DNA from: Spisula solida
Lineage: Eukaryota; Mollusca; Bivalvia; Venerida; Mactridae
NCBI GenBank assembly: GCA_947247005.1
Contig: OX365952.1
Location: forward strand, 5,974,501-6,038,500
Reading direction: 5' to 3'
Length of the DNA: 64,000 bases
Each line of letters begins with the position of its first letter. Positions within the stretch are counted from its first letter, which is position 1. Below the pieces are notes generated by a model. It was not told where the DNA came from. It ran no database searches and worked only from the letters and a program-made list of their open reading frames with translations. The translations under genes and the position numbers were made by a program. Shown here piece by piece: positions 13,001-23,973 of the stretch.

Positions 13001-15048
13001 CTATTAACTTGTAACAAATAAAACTTTAGAATATATGTATTTTGGATGTGCAAACTATTTATGGTTATACTCATATATCTAAACAGTTTCATTTGAAAAT
13101 TGTGACTTGATTTATGAATCACCCTGTACCAAACCTATGCAAAGGTGTGTTCATCATCATAATTGGGAATTCAATTGCTTACATTACAGTGATTACTGTG
13201 CCAATCAGTGTCTGTGAGGAATTTTAATGTATACATTTCTTGTAAAATATTTTATAATCTAAGTAGCATTAGCTTCTTTTGAAACATGGAAAACTATGCA
13301 TTGTGAACCATATTTGAAATATTTATTTACAGGTTTATGATCAGCTGCAACGGATTGGTGTATCACTGAGCCACAGTTCTATATTAGATTTGATGACAGT
13401 CATTTCTGGATCATTTAATTCAGAACTTATAGACAGTGTAAAATGTAACAAAAAATTTAGAATTATTGGGGACAATGTTAATTTTCATGTTGGTGTTGCT
13501 CAGGTGAGACAGAATATTGGCAAGGTTGACCGTATGGAGCACTGGTTTGGCTCAGCAGCCATAATTCAGAATATTGACTTTTCCTATTTGCCAGATACAA
13601 GCCCACAACAGGACATAAGACAATTGTCTTGTGATCAATTTATTATTTCTGACACAGAATTGAACGAAATTGTAAGTGATTTATCTTTATTGTTTGGAAG
13701 AATAATAGTTGAGCACTTCCCATGGCTGAAATTTGCTAAATCTGCAGTTAACGAACAAACTTATGAAATGCCTGATGGGATGGCAGATAAGAATAAGGTC
13801 ATACCATTACCAATATTACACAAAAATGAACAAAAGTATGCAGATGTGGTTGACATTCTCGATTCATATCAGGAATTATGTGAGCAAACTTTTGCAACTG
13901 CACAGAAACCTCTGCATACAGTTCATGTAGGGGGTGACCAACTGACACGAGAAAGATTCTCTGGGGCTAAAGCTCTCAGAGCTGCTGCCCTGACACCATC
14001 AGAGAGATTGGAAAGCTTGAACCCTGTTACATTTGAGTTATTCCATCTTCAGATGACTGTGTTATCTGCATTTTACCAGATTCTATATGATACACAGACA
14101 ACTGAGCCATTTTCTTTGTACTGCCAAAAGGTTATACTATTAAGGAAAGACGCTGACGGTAATGATGTAAAAAACCATTACGACAGCTGCAAAGATCTCG
14201 CAGAATCATTTATTAAAGCATTTGTGGCTGAGGCTTTTTGTGAGTACATTGGATTACCAGACACTGATCTAGTACCCGACAACATTCCAGACTATGTTAA
14301 TATGTCATCGGATGAAATAAGAAGCTGGCTAGCTGAACAGATTTCTCCGATAGTAAACAGTGTCATGACTGCGACGAGAAACTTTTTGTCAGGTATAGAA
14401 ACTTCACAAAATGACACCATAAACAGTTATGGGAAAATTGTAGTTGAGATTGGACTGATATACCTTCATTTGAATGACATTGTTAGACGACCAAATAGAG
14501 AGCGTTTACTACGGTTAATGAAGTACTTATTGTTGATGCTAAAAGGGCACAACAATAGATCTAAGTATGCTTTGGAAATTTTAAGGTTGCTTTCACAACA
14601 ATACGCACTTCTAAGTGAGCGATGTGCGAATGAAGCCATTTATGGTATGTTCGTGAACACTGGAAAGTCAATTATTCCAGCAGACCTCCAAATGGAATAT
14701 TTGGTTAAAGTCACCAAAGGTCATTTGCGCTCAATGTGCTCAAATGTTACAGACGCATCCTTAAAGAAGCGTAGCAGCTCCTTTTATGGCATTAAGGAGA
14801 TTGCAGGACATTTTGATAATGAGACATCAACAGTTACTCGAGCAAAGAAACACAAGAAATTATCAGCTGTAGAAGATGAAAAAAAAATCATAGACTGTCT
14901 TCGAACGATAAGGCCATTTTTGGAAGTTCCAGGCCGCAAAGTTAACTCAATAAAAAAGAGTCCAAAAAACCCTATCACAAAACTTGTCATGAATGATTTA
15001 TTACAGTGGATGGAGTATCACAAAGTGAGCTTGCATTATCAAGCATAA
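4054..15048 (+). CDS. DUF6589-domain likely transposase, seven exons, 917 aa, apparently intact
   Basis: Exons: 4054–4245, 6440–6593, 7415–7550, 8113–8167, 9112–9220, 9631–10022 and 13333–15048. All introns are GT–AG, phases agree, and the sum of 2754 bp is 918 codons. The first coding exon follows TTCTTTTCAG, and ATG 4054 is its first in-frame ATG, so a 5' non-coding exon is likely. Residues ~65–125 (TPWTASEKDYVSKYV, then YWRKC) look like a Myb/SANT DNA-binding fold. Residues ~347–880 match DUF6589: GDNVNFHVG (D393), GKVDRMEHWFGS (412–416), GGDQLTRERF (D548), and a late block with HNNRSKYALEIL and MFVNTGKSIIPADLQMEY. I take D393 and D548 as candidate metal ligands of an RNase H-like nuclease; the third acidic residue is not assigned. 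It likely recognises the ~410-bp TIRs and moves the element. AATAAA at 15153 is a possible poly(A) signal. Exon calls were made by hand and not backed by transcripts. Confidence 0.88.
5400..5740 (+). other. tRNA-like B-box fragment in intron 1 of the DUF6589 gene
   Basis: Within the 4246–6439 intron, GGGTTCAAGTCCCAG near 5701 matches a pol III B box (GGTTCAAGTCC). No convincing A box or cloverleaf was found, so this is at most a tRNA-derived relic. The rest of the intron shows nothing recognised. Confidence 0.3.
6669..7080 (+). repeat. Bivalve-type TATGCCCCC…GGGGGCATA repeat in intron 2
   Basis: Begins TTTTTATGCCCCCC, has a CGTCCGTCCGT tract, and ends GGGGGCATAAG, so the ends form a short inverted repeat. 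A related piece in reverse orientation is at 35440–35665. It lies inside the 6594–7414 intron. Confidence 0.7.
8861..9100 (+). repeat. Dispersed mollusc-type repeat fragment in intron 5
   Basis: Starts GTTGAGCCCGTTGTGGTGAG and resembles the family of low-complexity 'AACCATAACTTTGCC' repeats common in bivalve genomes. It sits in the 8168–9111 intron. No coding potential was seen. Confidence 0.45.
10254..10930 (+). repeat. Bivalve 'GCTC(A/C)CCTG…GTCCGTCC' repeat in intron 6
   Basis: Starts TTTTTAGCTCCCCTGTCAC, followed by a CGTCCGTC tract and units containing 'TTTATGAAACTTGGTCACAA'. It is the same family as 38264–39402, which lies in the opposite orientation. The second half holds two ~120-bp units around 'TTTCCAAGCTAGGTTTATG'. 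Confidence 0.75.
11597..12108 (+). repeat. TTTATACCCCC…GGGGGTATTAA repeat in intron 6
   Basis: Bounded by TTTTTATACCCCCTGATAC and GGGGGTATTAATAAC. The inside has two similar arms with 'CTATGTCTCTGTTACC' and 'AGCTTTTCCATTGTTAC'. It is a dispersed non-coding repeat like those seen in bivalves. Confidence 0.6.
12180..12511. mobile_element. 332-bp mariner-type MITE
   Basis: Ends CAGGATGATCCATTAATT and AATTAATGGATCACCCTG are inverted repeats, and TA lies directly outside both ends (12178–12179, 12512–12513). It has no ORF. A similar end, ATCACCCTGTA, recurs near 13115–13125. It sits in the last intron of the DUF6589 gene. Confidence 0.7.
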
Positions 15049-15051
15049 TAG

Positions 15052-15149
15052 AGTCTGTTAGCGATAAGGCTTGTCCCCATAAACCTTAATAATAATTGCT
15101 TTTAAAGATATTTAAGGTTTATGGGGTTAAATCTGATCGCTAACAGGCT
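15052..15149. repeat. Near-perfect hairpin just after the transposase stop codon
   Basis: Outer arms AGCCTGTTAGCGAT-like (15052–15065 with 15136–15149) and inner arms CCCCATAAACCTTAA (15075–15089) with TTAAGGTTTATGGGG (15112–15126) pair around a ~22-base loop. It starts four bases after the stop codon, so it should lie in the 3' UTR. It could be a small MITE or an RNA structure. Confidence 0.75.
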
Positions 15150-15285
15150 AAAAATAAAACTGCTACTGTATACATCCAAATAGAAACAATTAGAATCGCT
15201 TTGGCATTAATACTATTCAAAAGCTGATAATATCTTGTGTTTCAGTTCACCTATCAAGTGAGCTTTCCATTGTCTGATTGTCACC

Positions 15286-15705
15286 TGGCCCCAATTCCAC
15301 GAAAACCTTAAGTTATTGCTCAGCTGAGTCTGCTATTTTATATTCATCTTACGACAACAATTATAGTCTTTTGATGTTGATTGGTACATTGTACCAAAAA
15401 CTGTGTATTTATTGCTAAATCATATTGTAGTTGGTGGTTTTTGTTTGATGAACAATAATGAACCTTGTACTTGAGCTTGTTATAACAGACTTAAGTTTTA
15501 ACATCATATGTTTATAACTTTAAAGCACTAGTTTCTCCATAACTCAGTGTTTGTATGTATTGCTCTATTAAAATGGCATCCCACTGAGAGTAATCAATAT
15601 ACAGAGGCATACATTTGAGTCATTTAACCAACAACAAAAGCTTTTGCAATAGCAGACTCAGTTGAGAAATAACTTATTAATAAGTCTTTTCGTAGAATTA
15701 GGGCC
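15286..15705. mobile_element. 420-bp MITE in the transposase–helicase spacer
   Basis: TGGCCCCAATTCCACGAAAA at the left is matched by the reverse complement of TTTTCGTAGAATTAGGGCCA at the right. The pairing continues inwards for ~50 bp (CAGCTGAGTCTGCTAT with its partner near 15645). No ORF. Confidence 0.7.
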
Positions 15706-16499
15706 AGTACATAAAGCCATTGTCTGTCTGTGTGTCAGTTGGTCATCTTTTACATTTGATACTCTTGCTATTTATGTATATACAGTGCCCACCAAAAATT
15801 AGTATACATAGCTTATTTCCCCCATTTACTCATCTGTTATAACAATATTTGCAGAACATGGAAGCAACAATATTTTTGAAGACTAGAAACATTTTAGTTT
15901 TTAAGTGTAAATACTACATATATACATAGATTGGTACCCTGGGTCCAAAATAATGTTTCTTTGTCTGGCTTGAAAGGTAACTTTATCATATAAAGATGAG
16001 GCATCAGAAACAGGCGATGCTCCCCATGGGAGGTTAAATGTCCCAGGCGCAATCACTTAACACCGTATTTAGATGGTTTGCGCAAAACAATTTAGAACAG
16101 TTTACGCCTTTGTTATAACCGAGCAGAAATTGCCCACAAATTACTTCATCAGGACCTAGAAATCCTCACATTATAACCATTTTCAATATATCTGTTTTTC
16201 TTATCAGCGATAAGCTAGTACATTAAAATAAAGAAGGATGCAGTTGAGGTTTTTTTTCTTTGGCTATTACCAAGTTTTCTTTATAAGCGTGTTCGTTATA
16301 AGTGAGTTGCACTGTATAAAACATATTTAAGAATTAATGAATATGTACATGTGTTTTATCTGAAACTACAAGTTGTGCCAGAATGGTCCATATTACTATG
16401 GTAATCAGTTGAATAGACTTAGTAAGGTTTGCTTTGTATCGAAGATGATTGAGTTTGTGGGAGATATGTTTTTGTGCTAAAATTTGTTCTAGATTTGTA

Positions 16500-17540
16500 T
16501 TTTGTGTAGATTGTAATTGTATGTTTTTAGCTATTATTGTTTCTACTTTTGCATCAAATGCATTACTTGACCATTCACTCCTTAGGTGGAGTATTGGTAT
16601 TGAATGTAAGTTATATAACCATGAGTAGAGAAGTAGTGATTTTGATAATGATGTTCAGTACAAATATTATGTTAACTATATTCATGTTGATTTCATGCAT
16701 ATTGAAGAACATTTATGTTATGTGAATCAGACTAATTCAAAACTTGAGTGTGGTTTTGCACTCAAAGTGATATTGATAATATCAAAGACCTAAATACACA
16801 CAGATTGGACACTTAATTGAAAACAGGGCAAAAATGCAAAATGGCATGCAGCAGATGGTGATATTTTGCATGTATGCTTTTGTTTGTCATCCTTTTTTAA
16901 TGACCAAACTCTCATTTTGAAGAGCTAGGTTTCTTCTTAATTTATTCTATCTCTTATTAAATTCAGAAAATTATTGTTTGAATGAGGCAAATTGGGTATT
17001 TTCTGATAATATTGGAATTTCCATTAAAATGAGAGTAGGTCTGGCTCTTTGAGTTATAATGTTATCTTTCTTGGCTGATTTCAATAAATTATGTATCATT
17101 CTTAAGCAGAATAATAAATCTAATGCATAAACGTATTAGTGTTTTTCTATGTACACGAAAACGGGAGATATAAGGAATTAAATACAAAGGAGATTTCGCG
17201 AGATTTCAGAAGACTGCCGCGACATATTGCGAGATTTGTTAGATTTTTCCAATCTTTTTATATTTAGGTCTTTGATGATTTGTATAGTGATCGTTGTGAA
17301 ATTTTACAACTTAATATGTCAGATAATTTACCATGTATAGAAATTAAACGTAAAGTATGTAACAAACACCGTCGTCCAGGTAAGCCTTGGTGGTCTGATG
17401 GATTATCATTATTATAGAATGACGTGTGTAAGTCCGAAAAGTCCTGGCTGCCTGATAGAAGTAGATGTCATAAAGCGGTACTTAATGCTACCTATGTGAG
17501 TACCAGGATATTTATTAACTATGAGGTTCAAAGAGTTAAA
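16500..17540 (+). pseudogene. LINE fragment (endonuclease–RT linker), split by a MITE
   Basis: Before 16740 the sequence reads LDHSLLRWSIGIE in one frame, with a stop soon after. After 17275 it reads DDLYSDRCEILQLN and then HRRPGKPWWSDGLSLL, stop, NDVCKSEKSWL. 'KPWW…L…EK' is typical of the region between endonuclease and reverse transcriptase in non-LTR retrotransposons. The two halves are separated by the inverted-repeat insertion 16782–17275. Clade undetermined; no reverse-transcriptase block was seen. Confidence 0.55.
16782..17275. mobile_element. 494-bp MITE inserted in the LINE fragment
   Basis: Terminal repeats TCAAAGACCTAAATA (16782–16796) and TATTTAGGTCTTTGA (17261–17275) are exact reverse complements. 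The sequence between has no ORF and separates two parts of one LINE-like coding region. No clear target duplication was found. Confidence 0.65.
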
Positions 17541-18159
17541 CTTAAACTGATGATATTTACAAACTCAGTTATGAAATGAATGTGATTCTGATCCGTACAC
17601 ATTCCGGATGTCAATCATTAAGATAGGTGTAAATTGTAATAAAAAGACTTCTATTCTCATGGAAGTTGCTTTAGAGGATGGCACCGTTTTGAATGGTATT
17701 GACTGTGTATTAGCAAAATGAAAACTACAATTGCTTACATATGCTGTTGGTTTATATTCACTGTGATAGTTATGTAGTAACTGTGTTGAGTAATTATGAC
17801 AAACAAATAACATTCCTAGGCTACTGTGCAAAAGGGGGGGGGTAAAATTTGGTTAACATTTATCATTGACAATTTTGAACACTATTGCTCTAAATGTTAT
17901 CCATAATTTCGTATACATGTATGAAAATAAAAGTCGTCCAAATTGATATTTTGTGTTGATTTTCATTTATAGGACATTTTGTGGACGTTTATATGCAAGA
18001 ATACATATGTCGATACAGAACTAATATCACATTAGTTGTATTCCTTTGAACATTTTTGTTCATTAGAAATATAACAATTTAATAAAAATCAAATGTTATA
18101 TGTGTTACGAACTGAAATTTTCTATGAAGTAACTGCTAATTTAGCAAAGTTATATAAAT

Positions 18160-18297
18160 GAGCCAGTCTCCAGGAAAACCTGTTATATTGACATTATGTA
18201 ACTATTACATGTAACAGGGTTTTAAAAATCTTTAAAATAAGAAAAATGACATATCTATTTGTTTGTCAAAATAGCAGGTTTTCCTGGAGACTGGCTC
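18160..18297. mobile_element. 138-bp MITE with perfect 23-bp TIRs
   Basis: Arms 18160–18182 and 18275–18297 are exact reverse complements (GAGCCAGTCTCCAGG at the outer end). AAAT directly flanks both sides. A related end, CCGTCTCCAGGAAAACC, occurs alone near 50891. It lies just 3' of the helicase gene. Confidence 0.8.
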
Positions 18298-18481
18298 AAA
18301 TGAAAACATTTAAAATGATCTACGGTTCCTGGTCCCCCTGAATACATTGACGGAAGTGTTAACTGATGTACTTGTCATATGTACCAGTATTAACTGCAAG
18401 TTTGCATGGGTATCATTGGTTGCCAACCAACTCCTTGTAGCCAGGTTTAAGATCTTTTCTGTTGAAATCAGGTTTAAAATC

Positions 18482-21400
18482 TTACATAATACATTGTTGT
18501 TGAAATTTTTGATGAAGATCAATATCTGGACTACAAATGTCGCAGCATGCAGGTATCTTGTCTGTATTGAATCCAAAGTACTTGTTAATAAGTTCTCTTC
18601 TGCACTGCGTTCTGTTGTTGCAATAGTCTTTCATGTCATTACGTACTGTCTTTGATCCTAAATCTCCATTATTATAAAATAAAATCGCCTGTGATGCATT
18701 CCCAGCTCTTCCAGCTCGTCCTGTCTCCTGAACATAGGCTGAATTAAAACAAATAATCATTAATGTAAGGGCTTCTAATATTGATGATGTAAAGTATTTT
18801 AGTGGGAATTGATAAAAAAATACACTCAATGTGTAATACCAACTGAGATCTAAAGAATGTTACAATGCACAACATATGAATATAATTACAGTGTAAATAT
18901 TGCAAAATTGGGAAAACTTGTCACATGACTGCTTCAATAGCTTTCAATCTCATACAGCAAAAATCTTTGAAAATTTAACACACATCCTCACTTCACACAT
19001 TAGTAGACAAATGGACAGACAACAGACTAACAGTGATCAAAAAAGCTCACCCTGTCACTTTGTGACAGATAAAAGTGACTGGTGAGCAAAAGTTCTGGTA
19101 AGTACGCTAATGCAAGTTATTTGCATACCGGTAATCAGATGCTTCATTGGGTTTTAAAAAGACAGGTCACATGACCATTTCACATAACATATTTAAATCA
19201 GCTGATTTATAACTCAAGCATGACTTTCTCACCTTCTAATGAAGTAGGAGGGCCTGCATGAATAACTCGCTTAACATGCCTCAGATCTGCTCCCATACCT
19301 AATGCAACAGTTGACAGTATAAGGCGTATGTTGCAGTCATCATCTGGCATTTGCAAGTTTGTTAGAATCATGCTTTTCAACTGTAATAACCAATTGACAT
19401 TGACCATATAGAATTGTACACAACCCTCTTATATATGCAAAATGTAGTTAAAATACGTTAGTATGCAAATCATCAATAAAGTTCCTGCAACATAAGGAGA
19501 TCATCAAGCACTATAATCATATCTTCACAGAACATATCAGACAAATTAGGCATTCTGAATAACATGCACGGAGGTTTACAATCAAACTAAAATCATGGTT
19601 TAACAATTCTAGGGCATGGGATTCTGGTTCGCAGTGTTGCCACATAAGTACTAGATAAAAATGGTTTTATTTGATTGAATCGTGCCATGAAAGAGAAATG
19701 TGGTTTCTCTTCTTACATTCACATTTAACAACAGATACCATCAGGTGTAGAGGGAGATGAAATACAGTATAACTTGTATGACAATCTACCTAAAATGAAC
19801 AAGATTTAAACAAAATAAACATACATGTATAAAATGTAACCTACTAATTTGACTGTTGTACGATTGCATATGTTTACAGTCAATTCAACTGCGTAATTAT
19901 TAAAAATGAAACATGACACACATCATATGATGCAAAAACTTTTCGTACAGATATTTCCGGTATGAACAGATATTTTATAAAACATGTATTCTTCATGGCA
20001 GCCAAAACAGGAACCTGAAGTCGAACACATATGGAATATCACAGCATTGTGTTGATGCGTTGTGCCCTATTGACTCGAGTTGCTTGTGTTATGCCGTATT
20101 TAGCATCGATACCTATTGATCTCATAATCGATAGGAGTTTTGTATTGATTTTGACCAACTTATACGATATTAAATATTCCAAGCCTAAATAATAATTGAG
20201 TGAAAAATTAACAAGTCTCATCATTCAAGTTTAAGTTAATGAAAACTAAGACCAAATAACTGCATAATTAATATTACTCATCTACTGATGATAACAAATC
20301 TCACAAGTTCAACTTGGCCTATCAGATCGTTCTTGATTGGTAATCATTTGGTCTACCGTTCGACAACCACACAATTACACCATCTTTACACTGATAGGCA
20401 CAATATTGAAGACCTCAATAACCTAGTGGTAGAACGTGCGCTTCGAGTGCGTGAGGTCCCGGGTTTGATCCGAGGCAACGTGATACAAAAGACGAAATAA
20501 AAATGGTACCATATATTCCCATGCTTGACGCTCAGCATAAAAGGGAAACTGGCTTCTCTTATTTCATACCCTTGTGGCAATGATTGAAATAGGGAATGAT
20601 GTGTCGAGAGTGATTAATTAAGTTGGAAAAACTTGTTTCACAATCAATCTTAAATACATGGGTAAAGACTAGGCTTAGAATGCATCAAATTTTCAGTTTT
20701 ATTCTGTTTGCCCAACTTACCTTTCCAGTGTCCTTTTCCATTGAAGAATGGTACATTACCACTCGAGCATTCTCAGGCCGGGCTTCACCACAATAAAACC
20801 TTTCTTCGAGTTTCTGACGAGCTAGCTGATAGCCATAACCAATCCACTGCAAAGCTTTGCAATATATAATTGTAATAGGAAATTGGTCTAATTGGTTATA
20901 CAGAGCAGACAAAATTGGCATGAAGATGTAATCATATGGCGAACTGGCGGTATTGCCCTTTGCATTCGGACTGGGTCTGCTGTACACCATTAGAGAGATG
21001 TTTTCCTTTGCAGGACTGGAGCACACAGTTATGCAGTCGTTCATCAGCAGATACTGCATGATAAGCTTTCGCCCAGCTTCAGTCACTGTGGCAGAAAGTG
21101 CAAGCACATGGCATTTCATAACAGACCTAAGTTGTGACAGTTGCTTGAATTGAGGTCTGAAATCCACACCCCAATCCAGAATGCAGTGGGCCTCATCAAC
21201 CACCAGAAAAACCTGAGTACATGTCCGTCTGAATGCCTCAGAGGAGAAATAACTGTTGAAGTCCTTGTTATTAAGGATGTCCTCTGGATGTGCAAAAATG
21301 AATTTGACATTGCCAAATTTCGTAGACTCGGATGCATGATCATACCTCTTCAAACACATGGCAATATCGCCCAACTTCTTCATTTGCTGCTGAATTATAG

Positions 21401-23262
21401 CATTTAGTGGAGCTATAACGACTACCAGACACTGAGTTACTATGAATGGTAGAAGTTCATATATCAAAGATTTACCGTACCCTGTTGGTAGGCAGCAAAC
21501 ACAATCCTTCTCACTCAACAGGGCATCTATGGCTGTAAGTTGAAGGTCCTTCAATCCCTCAATCTTCATCCCCAGCTTGCTGTTGTAGGAAGCTAATGCA
21601 TCGGACATCTGTCAATAAAGAAAGTGCAGTGGTTTAACCGTTAGTGCTGCTTGGGTGTATTTCTATCTTAATTCTCAGAAAACCAACAACAGACCATGAT
21701 AGCTTGCTTTATCAACAGAGGATCATTTCCCTTAATGTACAGAATAAGATATGTATGTCTAGTGTAGGACATGGCAAACATTAACACTGGGTAGACTGTA
21801 CAATATATAATAATTATGTTTGTCGGCAGTCTTGAACTTTCTTTTAATGATGTATTGGCTTTGTTTTTAGCTCACCTGACCATGAAGTGCTCATGGTAGG
21901 CTATTGTGATCACTCACCCTCCATTGTCTGTCCGTCCATACATATACGTACATTTGTCCTCACTTTCAAATGACATCTCCTCTGATGCTCAATTTCGTGC
22001 CACTGTGAGCTATAAATGTAATGTATGATGGAAGCCAATACATGACAAGAAATCTCACTTAATGTGATGAATAACCCTGGATACTGATTGACACAGTTAC
22101 GCTTGTTAGTCATGATAAGTGATGCGAAGTTTCGTTGAATTCTGAATAATGATTACAGAGAAATATCATAGACAAATATGCTAGGACCAGGCCAAAAATG
22201 AATAGAATTAGGCAAAAGAAAATACAATACCATCTCATCTCTACATTTAATGTCCACAGCAGGAGGGCACTCAACCACGTCATTGTCACTGACCACTGAC
22301 TCAGCATCCGGAATTTCGAGTTGAGCTGAAATATATATCTAATTTGTGTAGGCCAGATGAGTGAGGCAGTAGGGTGCACGCTTCGGGATCGAGAGGTCCC
22401 GGGTTGGATCCCCGTCTGTACCAATGCTTTATTTCTCTGAGCAAGAATTACCCACATGCTCCACTCGACCAAGGTGTGAACGTGTACCTGTGAAAAAGGT
22501 GTCTTTACATGTTCGATATTCTTGTGATGCCCATATCTATGGTGGCTGCACAACCACCAGGAGAGAAACAGTCTCCACTAAACTGCCCAATGACCAGAGG
22601 AAGTTAAATTTTCAAAGGGTGGCTGAATGGCTGAAATGCTTAAAGAAGCCTTCAATAATTAGTAACTTTACTATTTTCTTAACTTAAGTTGAATTGAAAG
22701 CATATAATAACCACGACCAAAGATATAAACATATTTCTTGACTGATTTCAATAAATGAGGTATCCTAGTATAAAGCTGAATAATTTATCTATTGCATAGA
22801 ACATATACTATAAGTTCTAAGTGCCAGTGTTCGTTTAAAAAAATGTCTTTTTAGATCTTTGCCATGATGATATAATTGAATCGCTTTGGGGACGAATTGG
22901 TAAGAAAACTATGTCAGGGCTTTCGCTACACTTTTATTTAATGAACAAAAAGCCAATTTCAAGCTACAACAACAGGTATAGCAATGGCTGAACAGCATTT
23001 ACAAAGCCTCTCATTTATTGATTTTTGGAGGGGATTTTTTTGAGAAAATAGTGGGAAAATGTATATTCATTTAGGGGGGAATGGGGCCGATATTCGGCCC
23101 CAAAATGGTCAAATGAGAGCCCTATATGTTATGATGTACTTTTATCCAGTCAACTATTTGTCGACAGATTTCCTCACAAATGAAATTTTGCAAATGTAGA
23201 TGAAAATGTTTACCATTCTGTTGCTCACAATCCTTCCTATCACTATCACAAAGTCCTTCCAT
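18482..23262 (-). CDS. RecQ-like SF2 DNA helicase carried by the transposon, five exons, 478 aa
   Basis: Exons on the minus strand: 23262–23214, 22325–22231, 21608–20721, 19380–19233 and 18738–18482. All introns are GT–AG, phases agree, and 1437 bp gives 479 codons with the stop. Motifs: Walker A LPTGYGKS (K94), motif II DEAH (186–189) followed by CILDWGVDFRP, motif III SAT (220–222), motif IV IIYCKA, motif V LSTVALGMGADLRH (from 367), and motif VI YVQETGRAGRAG (395–406). The tail CRRELINKYFG…CCDIC resembles the RecQ zinc-binding segment. It lacks recognisable RQC and HRDC domains and is much shorter than cellular RecQ/BLM helicases. ATG 23262 is the first in-frame ATG, but its exon is open upstream to its acceptor at 23296, so coding could start earlier. 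The likely role is unwinding DNA during transposition. The gene converges on the DUF6589 gene with 3.4 kb between stops, consistent with a two-gene mobile unit. Confidence 0.9.
20405..20570 (+). repeat. tRNA-derived SINE in helicase intron 3
   Basis: A-box-like CCTAGTGGTAGAACG and B-box GGGTTTGATCC (near 20460) are spaced as in a tRNA, with an anticodon-loop-like CTTCGAG. They are followed by a tail with TTGACGCTCAGCATAAAAGG, similar to a domain I recall from bivalve SINEs. It lies opposite to the helicase gene. Confidence 0.6.
21869..22100 (+). repeat. Bivalve 'TTTTTAGCTCACCTG' repeat, partial, in helicase intron 2
   Basis: Begins TTTTTAGCTCACCTGACCATG, with TGTCTGTCCGTCC at about 21925. 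It is the same group of dispersed repeats as 32900–33118 and 52997–53707. Confidence 0.55.
22345..22640 (+). repeat. tRNA-derived SINE in helicase intron 1
   Basis: The head has GAGGTCCCGGGTTGGATCC, close to a pol III B box. The body has CCCACATGCTCCACTCGACC and CCACCAGGAGAGAAACAGTC, shared with the copy at 48200–48480. It lies upstream of the exon at 22325–22231. Confidence 0.65.
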
Positions 23263-23562
23263 TGTAGCCTTTACAGATACAGTAACACCTTGTTCCTAAA
23301 AGTTTCAAGTGAAGCAAATTAAGTGTTTAAATAGCATAATTATATAATTCAGACAACTGAAATATGTTTTTATGTAGATCTTTGGAATTTGAAATATATA
23401 CAGTCGAAACACCAGTTTATTAGGGTAGGGATATAACAGGTGATAAATGATCAATTCCACATCAATTTGAGATTATAATGTGATCAAAATGAAGACAAAC
23501 TATTACGAAAACCGTTATAAGCAGTTTCAAGAACAATTTTTCAACCAATAATTTTAATTATT

Positions 23563-23973
23563 GAATATTTATTTGAGACATGTTTTAATATAAACCAGGT
23601 AAAATATGTTTAAACATATATCAGAATTAACGTTTAATACCATCAAAACACACACAATTCATTTGTGGCACGTCTGTTGTAACGAACAACGTATCCGAAA
23701 TATGAATGAAACTCGTCAACGTCCGAAATACGTTCACTTTCAGTGTTTCATTTTCTGAACAATAACATTGTGATCACAAAAAATCAAATTCACCATCGTA
23801 ATAAGAGTGTTATTTTACGCCGATTTACCAAGTTTCAGTCGCTTGCTCACAATACTATAGAAATTGATACTTACTCCAATGGTTGTTTACGGTAGTAAAT
23901 CGAACACAGAGCGCGTCCATTGATGACGTCAGCCGGACCTATTACGTAGTGATAGGGGAGGTAATCCAGACTA
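23563..23973 (-). repeat. Right terminal inverted repeat of the 20.5-kb transposon
   Basis: Reverse complement of 3429–3840 with only scattered differences over most of its length. It ends in CCAGACTA, directly before the second copy of GTATAACGA. Confidence 0.92.

Larger units (their letters stand above)
3429..23973. mobile_element. 20.5-kb DNA transposon with long TIRs, DUF6589 transposase and RecQ-like helicase (Academ/AcademH-like)
   Basis: Near-identical inverted repeats lie at 3429–3840 and 23563–23973. The outermost bases TAGTCTGG and CCAGACTA are bordered by the direct repeat GTATAACGA at 3420–3428 and 23974–23982. Between them are two convergent genes: a DUF6589-type likely transposase (+) and a RecQ-type SF2 helicase (−), each open over all exons with matching splice phases. 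From established knowledge, SF2 helicases are carried by one lineage of the Academ superfamily, named AcademH as I recall; that DUF6589 is its transposase fold is inference. Both genes being open suggests recent insertion or activity. Nested younger insertions (SINEs, MITEs, bivalve repeats) are confined to introns and the 15–18.5 kb spacer. The first ~40 bases inside each end match less well than the rest of the repeats. Confidence 0.88.
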
